Part shown: in pieces, positions 26,695 through 35,975 of the stretch
Layout of the letters: every line of letters starts with the position of its first letter
Numbering within the stretch: position 1 is the stretch's first letter
NCBI RefSeq assembly: GCF_900240315.1
Contig: NZ_OEPZ01000004.1
Location: forward strand, 62,001-126,000
Reading direction: 5' to 3'
DNA length: 64,000 nt
Origin: Dorea phocaeensis
GTDB lineage: Bacteria; Bacillota; Clostridia; Lachnospirales; Lachnospiraceae
The notes under the pieces: generated by a model
The model's input: the letters and a program-made list of their open reading frames with translations, nothing else
Told to the model about the DNA's origin: nothing
The model's database searches: none
Translations under genes and position numbers: made by a program

Positions 26695-28003
26695 AACGTA
26701 TTTGCAAATATTGAACACTATAAGGGGGCATTTCTAAGGTCCCTTCCATAGTTATTTCTGTTTGGGTAATCAAATCTTTTGCGGCTCCAGAGAGTTCGCC
26801 GTGATACGCAGTGTAAGGAACATCAGAGGCATTGATTGCTACAAAGATTTGTTCATTCTCTGTGCGCCGTTCAAAAATAAGCTGGTGATTTTGGATTACC
26901 ACATTTCGGTAAGAACCGTCGCAAAGGGCGGCGCTGGATTTGCGGATCTGAATCAGTGTTTGAAGGAAATTGGTCAGCTCATTTGGCTTTGGCGCATCGA
27001 AGAATGGGCGAAGTGCGTAATCGTTGTCCGGCGCTTTCTCGCCTGGCTCGCCCCATTCGCTGCCATAGTAAAGGCAGGGAATTCCCGGCATGCCAAAGAG
27101 CAGACCGTAGGCAAGCGGAACGTGCGCTTTATTGGTCAAAATGCTGGCAAGGCGGGTGACATCATGGTTGTCTGCGAATGTCATCAGATGCTTTCCACGG
27201 TAAATGCACCACGGATCTGCGCCGAACTGGCGGTGCAGAGAGTGGGCGATTTCAAAGAGGTTCATAGAGTTGAAGCTGGAATATAAGCCCTTGTAACATT
27301 CGTAATTGGTGCAGGAGTGGAGCATTTTTTCATTGACGATTCGATTGTAATCGCCGAAGAGAACCTCTCCGATCAATGCGAAGTCTGGCTTTAACTGGCT
27401 GGTAAATGTTCGTAAACGCCGCATGAATTCGGGATCCAGACTATAAGCCACATCGAGGCGCAGCCCGTCAATATCGAAGGTTTCGATCCAGTACCGGACA
27501 CATTCCAGCAGATAATCTACAACTGCAGGATTTTGGAGATTCAACTTTACCAGTTCAAAATGCCCTTCCCATCCTTCGTACCAAAAACCGTCATTATAAC
27601 AGCTGTTTCCGTCGAAGCTTAAATGAAACCAGTCTTTATAAGGGGAGTCCCATTTCTTCTCCTGTACATCCCGAAATGCCCAAAAGCCGCGTCCCACATG
27701 GTTGAAAACACCGTCCAGCACGATGCGGATATCGTGTGCGTGAAGATCTTGGCAGACATCCCGGAAGTCCTCGTTGGTGCCAAGACGACAGTCAATGGTT
27801 TTGAAATCACGAGTATCGTATCCGTGATTGTCGGAATCGAAGACTGGATTTAGCAGGATGGAGTCAATGCCCAGATTCTGAAGATATTCTGACCAGTCTA
27901 AGAGTTTCCGGATTCTGGGAACACAGACCCCATCGTTGTGTACGGGAGCTTTGCAGAATCCGATTGGATAAATTTGATAAAATGTACTTTGATATGCCCA
28001 CAT
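26693..28003 (-). CDS. Alpha-amylase family glycoside hydrolase (GH13), cytoplasmic
   Basis: 436 aa, no signal peptide. GH13 conserved regions are all visible: DGVFNHVG (region I), DGLRLDVA with the catalytic Asp nucleophile (about residue 182), the acid/base Glu in LIGEV, and FADNHD (region IV). A short C-terminal beta domain follows. The sequence style (QIYPIGFC, early MWAYQSTF) is that of small maltodextrin-degrading enzymes, probably neopullulanase or alpha-glucosidase activity on imported oligosaccharides. Stands alone between a repeat and an AT-rich intergenic region. Confidence 0.92.
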   Translation of the reverse strand: MWAYQSTFYQIYPIGFCKAPVHNDGVCVPRIRKLLDWSEYLQNLGIDSILLNPVFDSDNHGYDTRDFKTIDCRLGTNEDFRDVCQDLHAHDIRIVLDGVFNHVGRGFWAFRDVQEKKWDSPYKDWFHLSFDGNSCYNDGFWYEGWEGHFELVKLNLQNPAVVDYLLECVRYWIETFDIDGLRLDVAYSLDPEFMRRLRTFTSQLKPDFALIGEVLFGDYNRIVNEKMLHSCTNYECYKGLYSSFNSMNLFEIAHSLHRQFGADPWCIYRGKHLMTFADNHDVTRLASILTNKAHVPLAYGLLFGMPGIPCLYYGSEWGEPGEKAPDNDYALRPFFDAPKPNELTNFLQTLIQIRKSSAALCDGSYRNVVIQNHQLIFERRTENEQIFVAINASDVPYTAYHGELSGAAKDLITQTEITMEGTLEMPPYSVQYLQIR

Positions 28004-28179
28004 GGTAAAATCCTTTCTTTCAAAAAACTATATATTATCATATCATTTTTGTAAGGATTCTACAAATATATAATCTGACTTTTTGTATATATTTTCAGAA
28101 ATTTCGCTTTATTATTCTAAAGGGATAGTGTATAATTGATTTAATAAAAAAGACCTGAAATGAAAGGGAGGTTTACTTT

Positions 28180-28632
28180 ATGAAAAAAGCAGCAGGGATT
28201 TTATTAGCTGGCTGTATGGTTGTGGGGCTTACAGCATGTGGCGGAGGAAAAGAAGAGACAACGACATGTACATTGGAGCAAAATGGAGTTGTAATTGAGA
28301 TGAACTTAGTCGCGAAAGGCGATAAAGTTACAAAACTGACGCAGACATCAACGATCAATGTTGAGGGTTATGCGGAGGAACAGCTTGATATGCTGGATGC
28401 AACAGTTGAAAGTGCGAAAGAAGCATACGGAGAAATTGAAGGAATTGAATATTCTGTGGAGACTTCGGATAGTGAATATGTGGAAAAGGTAGTCATTCCG
28501 ACAGATAAGGATACACTGCAGGCAGTAGTGAAAGCAGGACTACTTCCGGTGGATAACGAGGATGTGACAGAATTGTCTCTGGAAGCAACGGTCAGCAGCC
28601 TGGAAGAGTCCGGATGGACGGTAAAAGAATAG
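28180..28632 (+). CDS. DUF1307 (YehR-like) lipoprotein
   Basis: 150 aa. Signal peptide with lipobox LTAC (Cys about residue 20), then an about 125-residue domain of the YehR/DUF1307 family (CTLEQNGVVIEMNLVAKGDKV and a repeated pattern of alternating strands). It is anchored to the outer face of the membrane; function unknown. AGGGAGG precedes the ATG. A strong terminator shared with the MATE gene follows. Confidence 0.88.
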   Translation: MKKAAGILLAGCMVVGLTACGGGKEETTTCTLEQNGVVIEMNLVAKGDKVTKLTQTSTINVEGYAEEQLDMLDATVESAKEAYGEIEGIEYSVETSDSEYVEKVVIPTDKDTLQAVVKAGLLPVDNEDVTELSLEATVSSLEESGWTVKE

Positions 28633-28664
28633 AAGAAGATGAATTTACTCCCCGAAGGGAAGAT

Positions 28665-28708
28665 GCCGGGACTGGCAGGAAGTAATCCTAACAGTTCCGG
28701 CTCTTTTT
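28665..28708. terminator. Bidirectional terminator between DUF1307 and MATE genes
   Basis: A 10-bp stem GCCGGGACTG/CAGTTCCGGC with one wobble pair (28665-28674 with 28692-28701), then CTCTTTTTTT. The stop codon of the minus-strand MATE gene lies in the loop. Confidence 0.85.
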
Positions 28709-30037
28709 TTGATAACAGAAGAACCAGGTGCAAAGAAGCACCCCTTTTACAATACTGGAAAGAGTAATGCTCCACCAAATACCATTTAGCCCAAGCGGTG
28801 TCTGAATAAGTGCCGCGGCAAGTGGAATACGGGCGGCGGTAAATATAATTCCGATAATAGAAGGAGGCATGGTGCGTCCGTACCCGGCAAAGGCTCCGGC
28901 GGTGGTAATCTCTGCGCACATGAAGAGCTGAGAGACACCGAGGATCTTCAGGTAATCAATTCCCATGGGGAGAATCTTGGCTTCTGAGATGAAGATTCGG
29001 AAAATCGGAGCCGGCAGCAGGATCAAAAGTAAAGTGCAGAAGGTTCCCCACAGAAAGACGATTCCCATGGCACAGGAATACCCCCGGTGGATCCGCTTCT
29101 GATTGTTGGCGCCGTAGTTTTGAGCTGTAAAGGAATTAACAGCGGCAGCAAATCCATCTGCGGTCATCCAGGAGATGGATTCGATTTGAGATCCCACTTT
29201 TTGAACTGCGATGGCTGCATCTCCATATCCGGATACGAATCTTGCAAGAATCATAGAGATTCCGGTAAAAATCATATTTTGGATAGAGGTAGGAAGACCA
29301 ATTTTCATCATCGCTTTGAGAAGAGAAAAATCTGGACGACAAAAAAGGTTTACATAAGGAAAAACCACAGTGTCCTTTTTGGCAAAATAGTAAAACATAG
29401 CGGTAACAATGGACTGCGCCAATACGGTGGCAATGGCAGCCCCCATAACCCCCATGACCGGAAATGGTCCGATTCCAAAAATCAATACCGGATCTAAAAC
29501 AATATTGATCACAAGACCGGTGGAGGTGGCAAGGAGGGAAGCTTTACTGTTCCCGGCGGCCGTCAGAATACCGGTCAGGGTTTGGTTCAGAAAAGAGAAT
29601 ACGACACCGCCGCAGGTGATCATCAGATAGATTTCGGCATCTGCTATGACAGAAGGTGTATGGAGATTGAAAAAACCAATCAGTGGACGTGCGAATAATA
29701 TACAGATGAGTCCGTAGAGCAGTCCACAGAACAGAGTTAACTGTAGGGCGTTGGCTGCATAGCGTCCGGCAGTGTCATATTCCTCGGCGCCCAACGTATG
29801 TCCGACCTTTACCTGTCCGCCCATTCGGCTTAAAGCGGCAAGTCCATTGGAAAGCCACATGAACATTCCGGCGGCGCCGACTGCGGCGAGCGCATTGCTG
29901 CCGATTTTTCCAATCCAGATCATATCAGTTAGGTTGTATGCCATCTGGATCAGAGAGGTGGTCATAATCGGAATGGCCAGTCGTGTCAGTGCCGGAAGCA
30001 CAGGACCATGCAGAAGATCTACGTTTTTTGTTTTCAT
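28688..30037 (-). CDS. MATE family efflux transporter
   Basis: 449 aa, twelve predicted transmembrane helices in two MatE repeats (about residues 15-175 and 240-400). Typical features are the IPIMTTSLIQMAYNLTDMIW helix, GQNYGA-type motif here as TAQNYGANN (about residue 312), and SNGLAALSR. MATE proteins export drugs or metabolites by Na+ or H+ antiport. No nearby gene suggests the substrate, and no riboswitch was seen in its leader. Confidence 0.93.
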   Translation of the reverse strand: MKTKNVDLLHGPVLPALTRLAIPIMTTSLIQMAYNLTDMIWIGKIGSNALAAVGAAGMFMWLSNGLAALSRMGGQVKVGHTLGAEEYDTAGRYAANALQLTLFCGLLYGLICILFARPLIGFFNLHTPSVIADAEIYLMITCGGVVFSFLNQTLTGILTAAGNSKASLLATSTGLVINIVLDPVLIFGIGPFPVMGVMGAAIATVLAQSIVTAMFYYFAKKDTVVFPYVNLFCRPDFSLLKAMMKIGLPTSIQNMIFTGISMILARFVSGYGDAAIAVQKVGSQIESISWMTADGFAAAVNSFTAQNYGANNQKRIHRGYSCAMGIVFLWGTFCTLLLILLPAPIFRIFISEAKILPMGIDYLKILGVSQLFMCAEITTAGAFAGYGRTMPPSIIGIIFTAARIPLAAALIQTPLGLNGIWWSITLSSIVKGVLLCTWFFCYQKKSRNC

Positions 30038-30214
30038 TTATATAATCCCCCAAAAAGCAAATTTACAGATATTTATTATAGCATTATATAGTTAAAATGG
30101 GAAGAGACTCGAAGAAGAACGCGCCTAGAAGGCTATACGGGTGGAGCGAATCAGGGATTAGAGAAAGTATTAGAGAAAATCAGAGAAAATAGTTGACAAA
30201 ATGACGGAAAACGG

Positions 30215-30243
30215 TTGACACAAAAAGGTCGGTATAATATAAT
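30215..30243 (+). promoter_or_regulatory. Consensus promoter of rplM-rpsI
   Basis: TTGACA (30215-30220) and TATAAT (30238-30243) with a 17-nt spacer. This is the best sigma-A promoter in the window, as expected for ribosomal protein genes. Confidence 0.85.
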
Positions 30244-30257
30244 AATGCAGTATGACA

Positions 30258-30302
30258 ATAGGAGAAACGGTAGGAAGCCAAAGCCCCGGAGTCTTACTGA
30301 TT
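30258..30302 (+). ncRNA. Putative ribosomal protein L13 leader
   Basis: A hairpin GTAGGA/TCTTAC (with a G-U pair) encloses GCCAAAGCCCCGG at 30270-30297, between the promoter and rplM. Position and size fit the L13 leader known from low-GC Gram-positives, where L13 represses its own mRNA. The match to the family was not computed. Confidence 0.5.
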
Positions 30303-30349
30303 TCAATATATCTACTATGAAATGTTAATGATTCACAGGAGGGAAACCA

Positions 30350-30778
30350 ATGAAAACTTATATGGCTAATCCAGATAAGATTGAAAGAAAATGGTATGTA
30401 GTGGATGCAGAGGGATGTACACTTGGACGTCTTGCATCAGAAGTGGCTAAAGTTTTAAGAGGAAAGAATAAACCGGAATTTACACCACATGTTGATACAG
30501 GTGATTATGTAATCGTTGTAAATGCAGAGAAGATCAAAGTAACTGGTAAGAAGATGAACCAGAAGATCTACTACAATCACTCTGACTATGTAGGAGGAAT
30601 GAGAGAGACTACATTAGCTGAGATGATGGACAAGAAGCCAGAGAAAGTTATTGAACTTGCTGTAAAGGGAATGCTTCCAAAGGGACCTTTAGGAAGAGCT
30701 ATGATCAAGAAGCTTCACGTATACGCTGGACCAGAGCATGCACAGCAGGCTCAGAAGCCAGTAGAACTGAAATTTTAA
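30350..30778 (+). CDS. rplM: 50S ribosomal protein L13
   Basis: 142 aa, full length. It opens [20 protein letters not shown] and carries the L13 signature around [20 protein letters not shown] (about residues 102-121). Preceded by GGAGGG with good spacing, and followed 26 nt later by rpsI in the universal rplM-rpsI order. Confidence 0.99.
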   Translation: MKTYMANPDKIERKWYVVDAEGCTLGRLASEVAKVLRGKNKPEFTPHVDTGDYVIVVNAEKIKVTGKKMNQKIYYNHSDYVGGMRETTLAEMMDKKPEKVIELAVKGMLPKGPLGRAMIKKLHVYAGPEHAQQAQKPVELKF

Positions 30779-30804
30779 GGTAAGGTTGAAAGGAGGATAT
30801 TACA

Positions 30805-31197
30805 GTGGCTAAAGCAAAATTCTACGGAACAGGAAGAAGAAAAAAATCTATCGCAAGAGTATACTTAGTACCAGGTACAGGTAACATCACAATAAATAAG
30901 AGAAGCATTGATGAGTACTTCGGACTTGAGACATTAAAGGTTGTTGTACGTCAGCCATTGGTTGCTACAGAGACAGAAGGAAAATTCGATGTAATCGTTA
31001 ACGTTAAGGGTGGCGGATACACAGGACAGGCTGGAGCAATCCGTCATGGTATCTCCAGAGCTCTTCTTGAGGCTGATGCTGATTACAGACCAGTTCTTAA
31101 GAAAGCAGGATTCTTAACACGTGACCCACGTATGAAAGAGCGTAAGAAATACGGTCTCAAAGCAGCTCGTAGAGCTCCACAGTTCTCCAAACGTTAA
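30805..31197 (+). CDS. rpsI: 30S ribosomal protein S9
   Basis: 130 aa from GTG 30805, with AGGAGG upstream. S9 motifs are [12 protein letters not shown] near the start, [19 protein letters not shown] in the middle, and the basic tail ending RRAPQFSKR that reaches the ribosomal P site. Confidence 0.99.
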   Translation: MAKAKFYGTGRRKKSIARVYLVPGTGNITINKRSIDEYFGLETLKVVVRQPLVATETEGKFDVIVNVKGGGYTGQAGAIRHGISRALLEADADYRPVLKKAGFLTRDPRMKERKKYGLKAARRAPQFSKR

Positions 31198-31211
31198 TCA
31201 TACGTTTTCGG

Positions 31212-31274
31212 AACGTACAATTTCAAAAAGATTTTTCAACTCCTCAGGACTTTGGTTCTGGGGAGTTTTTGTAT
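31212..31274. repeat. Terminator-bearing repeat, copy 1 (after rpsI)
   Basis: Begins AACGTACAATTTCAAA and contains the rpsI terminator. It closely resembles 33262-33325 in direct orientation, about 2 kb away, on the other side of the glycosyltransferase-plsY pair. Confidence 0.75.
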
Positions 31275-31304
31275 AAAAAAACCATGTGTTAGCCACATGG
31301 TTTT
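31238..31304. terminator. Tandem terminators between rpsI and the glycosyltransferase gene
   Basis: First a 13-bp stem with wobbles (31238-31250 with 31255-31267) and TTTTT. Then a perfect 11-bp stem AAAACCATGTG/CACATGGTTTT (31278-31288 with 31294-31304), usable in both directions. Confidence 0.85.
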
Positions 31305-31397
31305 CTATATATAGAAGAACATCTCTGACAGAATGAAGGAGACTGTTTAAAAGAGATTAAGTTCGTGACAATCCGGGAATGCAAAAAGGTGCCACCA

Positions 31398-32516
31398 TTA
31401 TTTTTTAGCTCGGCATTGAAGGCGGATGAATTCATATAATTGTTCTGCAGCATCCCCGTGAATCTGTTTCGCTTGGCGTTCTATCATCTTTTTTTGAGCT
31501 TCTACGTCATTCATAAGACGAATCCCTTTACTGACCTGACCTTTTAAAGTGAGTGCGGACCAGCTCATGCCGGCGCGCATAAAGAAACGACGATTAACCG
31601 TTTCGCAGCCCGGAATGGGAGTAGTGTGGATCATTGGAACGCCGATGACAGCAGCTTCTGTGGAGGTTAATCCACCGGGTTTGGTAAATACGACATCACA
31701 GGCGCTCAAATAAAGAGGCATCTGATTGGTGAATCCTAATACAATTACGCGAGATTCGTCTTTGAATTTCTTCTTTAATTTTCGTTCTGCTCTTCGATTA
31801 TTTCCGCAAACGGCAAGGATTTGTTCTGTATCTGTGCGGGAAACTAATCTTTGAATCAGTTCTATAAAATCTCCGGCGCCCATGCTGCCGCCGGCTGCCA
31901 GAAAATATTTTTGATTTAATTCTAAGCCTAATTTTTTGCGGGCTTCTTCTTTGCTGATTTTTAATCGACAGTTTTTTGCTACAGGAATTCCAAATGTTTG
32001 AATTTTCTCGTTTGGAATTCCTTTTTTTATGCAGGATTTTCGTAAAGCCTCATGGGGAAGAATATAATGGTCGCAGTCCGTTTCCTCCCAAAAGGGAATG
32101 CAGGTATAATCTGTCATTACAGCAATCGTTATAGGAAGATCCATTCCCTTGCGTTTCATGTAAGTAACTGTTTCAGCAGGATAGAGATGCGGCATAATCA
32201 GAACGTCTGTGGGATGTTCTTTCAGATAGCTGTTGAGATATTTGGCCATACATCCGTTGATATAATAGACAGGTGATTTCCGGGTGAGACGACTGATCAC
32301 CATTCCTAATTTGTATATAAGTCCAAATAAAAGAGGAGTTTTCTTCACAATCTGCACATAGCCGTCTCCAACTAATTTTGACACGCCATTACCTGCAAGA
32401 CAGAGGTAATCTAATACATAGGCTTCCTCACCGTGAGTGAGAAGTTCTTCCGCAATTGCTTTTGCCGCAGAATTGTGGCCGCCGCCAGTATTGCAAGATA
32501 ATAATAATACTTTCAT
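31398..32516 (-). CDS. Glycosyltransferase, MGDG synthase/UgtP type (processive diacylglycerol glycosyltransferase-like)
   Basis: 372 aa from ATG 32516 (GGAGG 6 nt upstream); a longer frame from 32579 is not supported. The N-terminal MGDG-synthase domain starts KVLLLSCNTGGGHNSAAKAI. The GT28 C-terminal domain has GGSMGAGDF and the sugar-nucleotide site FTKPGGLTSTEA (about residue 290). Such enzymes glycosylate diacylglycerol to make glycolipids and lipoteichoic acid anchors. It lies 37 nt downstream of plsY, so both would act in membrane lipid synthesis. Confidence 0.9.
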   Translation of the reverse strand: MKVLLLSCNTGGGHNSAAKAIAEELLTHGEEAYVLDYLCLAGNGVSKLVGDGYVQIVKKTPLLFGLIYKLGMVISRLTRKSPVYYINGCMAKYLNSYLKEHPTDVLIMPHLYPAETVTYMKRKGMDLPITIAVMTDYTCIPFWEETDCDHYILPHEALRKSCIKKGIPNEKIQTFGIPVAKNCRLKISKEEARKKLGLELNQKYFLAAGGSMGAGDFIELIQRLVSRTDTEQILAVCGNNRRAERKLKKKFKDESRVIVLGFTNQMPLYLSACDVVFTKPGGLTSTEAAVIGVPMIHTTPIPGCETVNRRFFMRAGMSWSALTLKGQVSKGIRLMNDVEAQKKMIERQAKQIHGDAAEQLYEFIRLQCRAKK

Positions 32517-32553
32517 CGAATCCTCCATTCTTTCCTCTTTCCATAGCTTTTTT

Positions 32554-33141
32554 CTAATGTTGTTCACATGCAACTGCATTTAAATAATGCTTGTGGATGA
32601 CGATTCCGGCAATTAGTATACATCCATACATGATCATCGTGTGTTTCACAGCAAATACAGCACTGATTCCGAATGTAAAGAAAGCATAGATGCTTTTTCG
32701 AGTGTTGGATTTTGCTGGTATTGCCAGAAGAAAGAGTAAATACCAGACAATGAGTAAAACCAGTGGCTGCCAAATAGGAAGCAGCCCCAGTAAAACGCCA
32801 AAAGAAACTGCAATTCCTTTTCCGCCATTTCCCCTATTAAAAATAGAGTGTGCATGCCCAAACACAGGCGCTGCGATGACAAATGCAAATAGCCAGGAGT
32901 CTGTTCCAATATGGGATATACATAATAGGACGGGAAGAGCTCCTTTTAAAAGATCTAGTAATAGAACGAAAAGTCCGCAGATCGGACCTCCGCATGTGAA
33001 TGCATTAAATGCTCCAGGATTTCCGTCGTCAGAGTCTTTGGTTACATCGATGTTCTTGAAGAGGAGCGGAATGATCCTGCCAAAGAGAATACTTCCAGAA
33101 ATAAAACCGGCAACAATATAAAATAAATAGCTATATTCCAT
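32554..33141 (-). CDS. plsY: PlsY-family glycerol-3-phosphate acyltransferase
   Basis: 195 aa from ATG 33141; longer frames upstream are not supported. About five transmembrane helices. The PlsY motifs are visible in order: GSILFGRI, then DDGNPGAFNAF (variant of GSGNxGATN), LLDLLKGALPV, and GHAHSIFNRGNGGKGIAVSFG. PlsY transfers acyl groups from acyl-phosphate to glycerol-3-P. The GNPGAFN motif and short length suggest a PlsY paralogue rather than the housekeeping copy. Upstream partner of the glycosyltransferase. Confidence 0.85.
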   Translation of the reverse strand: MEYSYLFYIVAGFISGSILFGRIIPLLFKNIDVTKDSDDGNPGAFNAFTCGGPICGLFVLLLDLLKGALPVLLCISHIGTDSWLFAFVIAAPVFGHAHSIFNRGNGGKGIAVSFGVLLGLLPIWQPLVLLIVWYLLFLLAIPAKSNTRKSIYAFFTFGISAVFAVKHTMIMYGCILIAGIVIHKHYLNAVACEQH

Positions 33142-33261
33142 AAAATAACCTACTTTCTTGGAATAAAGTTTGATTTGATGATTCTTAAATAAACAATGAC
33201 AGTTTAACATATTGAAAAAACGCCTGCAACTAAATTGCATATAGAGAATTGCTTTTATTAA

Positions 33262-33325
33262 AACGTACAGTTTCAAACAAGATTTTACAACTCCTCAGAA
33301 TCCAAGGTCGGAGGAGTTGTTGTAT
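33262..33325. repeat. Terminator-bearing repeat, copy 2
   Basis: Begins AACGTACAGTTTCAAA and contains the stem ACAACTCCTC/GAGGAGTTGT; compare 31212-31274. It ends 6 nt before the stop codon of the minus-strand MerR gene and can terminate that gene. Confidence 0.75.
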
Positions 33326-33330
33326 GCATT

Positions 33331-34122
33331 TTATATAATTGGAAGTTGTAATTGTGTGATATATTCAGATTCATTAGAAGTGGTGTGGATATCAATCCAA
33401 AGAATTTCTAATAAATTACCATGAATGGTAAAATTGTGAGTGTGTGCATATTGTGTGAGCTGTTGCCCCCAGTATGCACTTTTTTCATAGCTTCCACGGT
33501 ATGTAACACAGAGGTAATCACCGCCATCAATGATGTCTGAGCCCTCATCATCTATCAGAAAAACGGATTGGTAGGAGAGTGTTCCCTTATTTAGCAGCGC
33601 TGGCAGGGAAACGATGGTTCCGATTTGGTTACTTCCGATGATGTATAATCGATTTTGATTTAAGTTAATGAGCTGTTTAATCAGCAAATCCATTTCCTCT
33701 TCTGTTTCGTATCCTTCGGGGAGGCGATGACAATGGCGAGGGGGAATGTTTCGTAAGTGGATTTTGTCTAAAGGAAGGGATAATGCGGAATGAATGTTGT
33801 TTAACCTGTGTTCTACGTTCTTTTGCAGTTTTTGCAGATGCTGCATTTGTTTGGAAATGGCTTCTTTTTCCTCTTCCAACATAGATAGTGAGGATGAGAC
33901 CGTATGATGATTTAAGTATTTTCGGATTTGCTCCATTGTAAATCCAATGGAACGTAAATCACGGATGACATTTAGTTTCCAGATGTCGTGAATGCTATAA
34001 TGTCGATATCCAGATTCTGAACGCTTTGGGTTAATAATTCCGATTTCTTCATAATAGCGTATGGAATCTACACCGATTCCGTACAATTTAGAAATTTCAC
34101 CGATCTTAAAAAAGTTTTTCAT
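33331..34122 (-). CDS. MerR family transcriptional regulator with effector-binding domain
   Basis: 263 aa. The N-terminal winged helix (FFKIGEISKLYGIGVDSIRYYEEIG, given here as residues 4-28) is followed by a coiled dimerisation helix (about residues 80-115) and a C-terminal domain of about 140 residues that resembles GyrI-like effector-binding domains. It probably binds a small hydrophobic compound. AAGGAGG lies upstream of the ATG. A near-perfect palindrome over its own -10 region (34143-34163) points to autoregulation and control of the divergent YitT-type gene. Confidence 0.88.
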   Translation of the reverse strand: MKNFFKIGEISKLYGIGVDSIRYYEEIGIINPKRSESGYRHYSIHDIWKLNVIRDLRSIGFTMEQIRKYLNHHTVSSSLSMLEEEKEAISKQMQHLQKLQKNVEHRLNNIHSALSLPLDKIHLRNIPPRHCHRLPEGYETEEEMDLLIKQLINLNQNRLYIIGSNQIGTIVSLPALLNKGTLSYQSVFLIDDEGSDIIDGGDYLCVTYRGSYEKSAYWGQQLTQYAHTHNFTIHGNLLEILWIDIHTTSNESEYITQLQLPII

Positions 34123-34142
34123 AGGCTGTATTTACCTCCTTG

Positions 34143-34163
34143 ACTCTAGTATTATACCAGAGT
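34143..34163. promoter_or_regulatory. MerR-type palindromic operator/promoter
   Basis: Arms ACTCTAGTAT and ATACCAGAGT flank a central T and have one mismatch. The minus-strand TATAAT box (34156-34151) sits in its centre, about 30 nt upstream of the merR-like start. Confidence 0.65.
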
Positions 34164-34238
34164 TTATAATTGCGTCATAGATGGAATCTAAAATTGGATT
34201 ACAAATTGTAGAAAGAATTGTAGAAAGAGGATTAAAAA

Positions 34239-34874
34239 ATGCGTTCAGTTTTGAAAGAAATTAAACTATCATCGGTATTACTTTTGCTGTTGGGAAGTGC
34301 AATATTAGCTTTTGGGCTTTACAACATTCATTCGATGTCCAATGTTACAGAGGGGGGAATCTTAGGGTTAACGCTTCTTTTGGAATATTGGCTTGGCATT
34401 TCACCATCGGTTTCGGGTTTTGTACTGACGGTATTATGCTATTTTGGGGGATGGAAATTGCTGGGGAGACTTTTTCTTGTATATTCTTTTATTTCGTCTA
34501 TTGGCTTTTCTGTTTTTTATAGAATTTTTGAACAGTTTGAACCATTATTTCCTGACATTGGAGAAAGACCACTGTTTGCGGCAGTGGTAGGAGCCCTCTT
34601 TGTGGGTGTCAGTATAGGTCTGTGCGTTCGAGTGGGAAGAGCGCCAACGGGCGATGATGCGCTGGCAATGAGTTTGGAGCGGGTATTTCCGGTGGATATT
34701 CAATGGATTTACCTGATTAGTGATTTGACGGTGTTAGCTGCGTCGCTTACCTATATTCCGGGAAGTAAGATTGTATACTCTCTGTTAACGGTTATATTAT
34801 CAGGTCAGGTGATTGGTCTGATGCAAAAGGTTCGCTTTCCTTTTTGTGAGAGCTCCTTTTGCGCTGAAAAATAG
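34239..34874 (+). CDS. YitT-family membrane protein
   Basis: 211 aa, five to six predicted transmembrane helices. The family pattern is visible in LAFGLYNIHSMSNVTEGGIL (about residues 23-42), where YitT proteins have GGxxG after an FxxP/N segment, and in the second-half SIGLCVRVGRAPTGDD. The role of YitT proteins is unknown. Divergent from the MerR regulator, which may control it. A GGATT-like ribosome binding site is weak. Confidence 0.78.
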   Translation: MRSVLKEIKLSSVLLLLLGSAILAFGLYNIHSMSNVTEGGILGLTLLLEYWLGISPSVSGFVLTVLCYFGGWKLLGRLFLVYSFISSIGFSVFYRIFEQFEPLFPDIGERPLFAAVVGALFVGVSIGLCVRVGRAPTGDDALAMSLERVFPVDIQWIYLISDLTVLAASLTYIPGSKIVYSLLTVILSGQVIGLMQKVRFPFCESSFCAEK

Positions 34875-34955
34875 ATAGAAGAAAAAGGAATAGAAGAAAA
34901 ATGGTGTGTGAGTTATAATAGGATTAATGAAAGAGGGATCAGGAGATTACAAAGA

Positions 34956-35954
34956 ATGAAAAAGATATTATTGATTGCCACTGGCGGCACGATTGCATCA
35001 AAGTATACAGAGTATGGATTGAAGCCGCAGATTTCTGCGGAAGAACTTCTAAAGTATGTACCGGATGCAGCCGGGTTTTGTGAGATTGATGCGGTAGAAC
35101 CGTTTTCGTTAGACAGTACCAATGTGTGTGCCGCACACTGGGTAGAGCTGGCGAAGTTGATTGAACAGAAATACGAGTATTATGACGGATTCGTGGTCTG
35201 TCATGGGACAGATACGATGGCGTATACTGCGGCGGCTCTTTCCTATCTGATTCAGAATAATCGGAAGCCGATTGTGGTAACGGGAGCGCAGAAACCGATC
35301 GATCTTGCGATTACGGACGCCAGGATGAATCTCATGGACAGCCTGCGATTTGCAGCGCATCCGCGGGCGCATGGTACGGTGATCGTATTTGGTGGGAGAG
35401 TCATTGCTGGAACCCGGGCGAAAAAGGAATTTTCTAAGAGGTATAATGCCTTTTCCAGCATTAATTATCCGGATATTGCGGTGATCCATGACGATCGGAT
35501 CGTATTTTATATTGATGATAAGGATCAGGCGACAACACCACTTCGATTCTATCATGCTATGAATAATAAAATATTTCTGCTGAAATTGATTCCAAGTATT
35601 GATGCTGGAGTTTTGGAAGGGTTGATGCAGTATTACGATGGGCTGATTATAGAATCCTTCGGAGTTGGCGGACTTCCGGACTATGGAGACCATGAATTTA
35701 TGGCGATGCTGGAAAAGTGGACGAAGGCCGGAAAACTGGTTGTAATGTCTACGCAGGTCACCAATGATGGAAGCGATATGTGCGTTTATGAGGTGGGGAA
35801 AGAAATTAAGACCCATTTTCCGATTCTGGAATCTTATGACATGACACTGGAAGCGACCGTGACCAAGATGATGTGGGTTTTTGCACAGACTTTGGATTTT
35901 GAAGAATGTAAAAAGCTTTTTTATACAACGATAAATCGGGATATTCTTTTCTAA
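34956..35954 (+). CDS. ansA: L-asparaginase, type I
   Basis: 332 aa from ATG 34956, with AGGAG 12 nt upstream; the frame from 34908 is a non-coding extension. The first active-site motif is IATGGTIAS (nucleophile Thr about residue 12), and the second is HGTDTMAYTAAALS with the Thr-Asp pair around residue 85. A GAQ.P segment and the DARMNLMDSL helix follow. It hydrolyses asparagine to aspartate and ammonia. No signal peptide, so cytoplasmic. Confidence 0.95.
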   Translation: MKKILLIATGGTIASKYTEYGLKPQISAEELLKYVPDAAGFCEIDAVEPFSLDSTNVCAAHWVELAKLIEQKYEYYDGFVVCHGTDTMAYTAAALSYLIQNNRKPIVVTGAQKPIDLAITDARMNLMDSLRFAAHPRAHGTVIVFGGRVIAGTRAKKEFSKRYNAFSSINYPDIAVIHDDRIVFYIDDKDQATTPLRFYHAMNNKIFLLKLIPSIDAGVLEGLMQYYDGLIIESFGVGGLPDYGDHEFMAMLEKWTKAGKLVVMSTQVTNDGSDMCVYEVGKEIKTHFPILESYDMTLEATVTKMMWVFAQTLDFEECKKLFYTTINRDILF

Positions 35955-35975
35955 GAGACAAAAGGAGGGAAGGCT

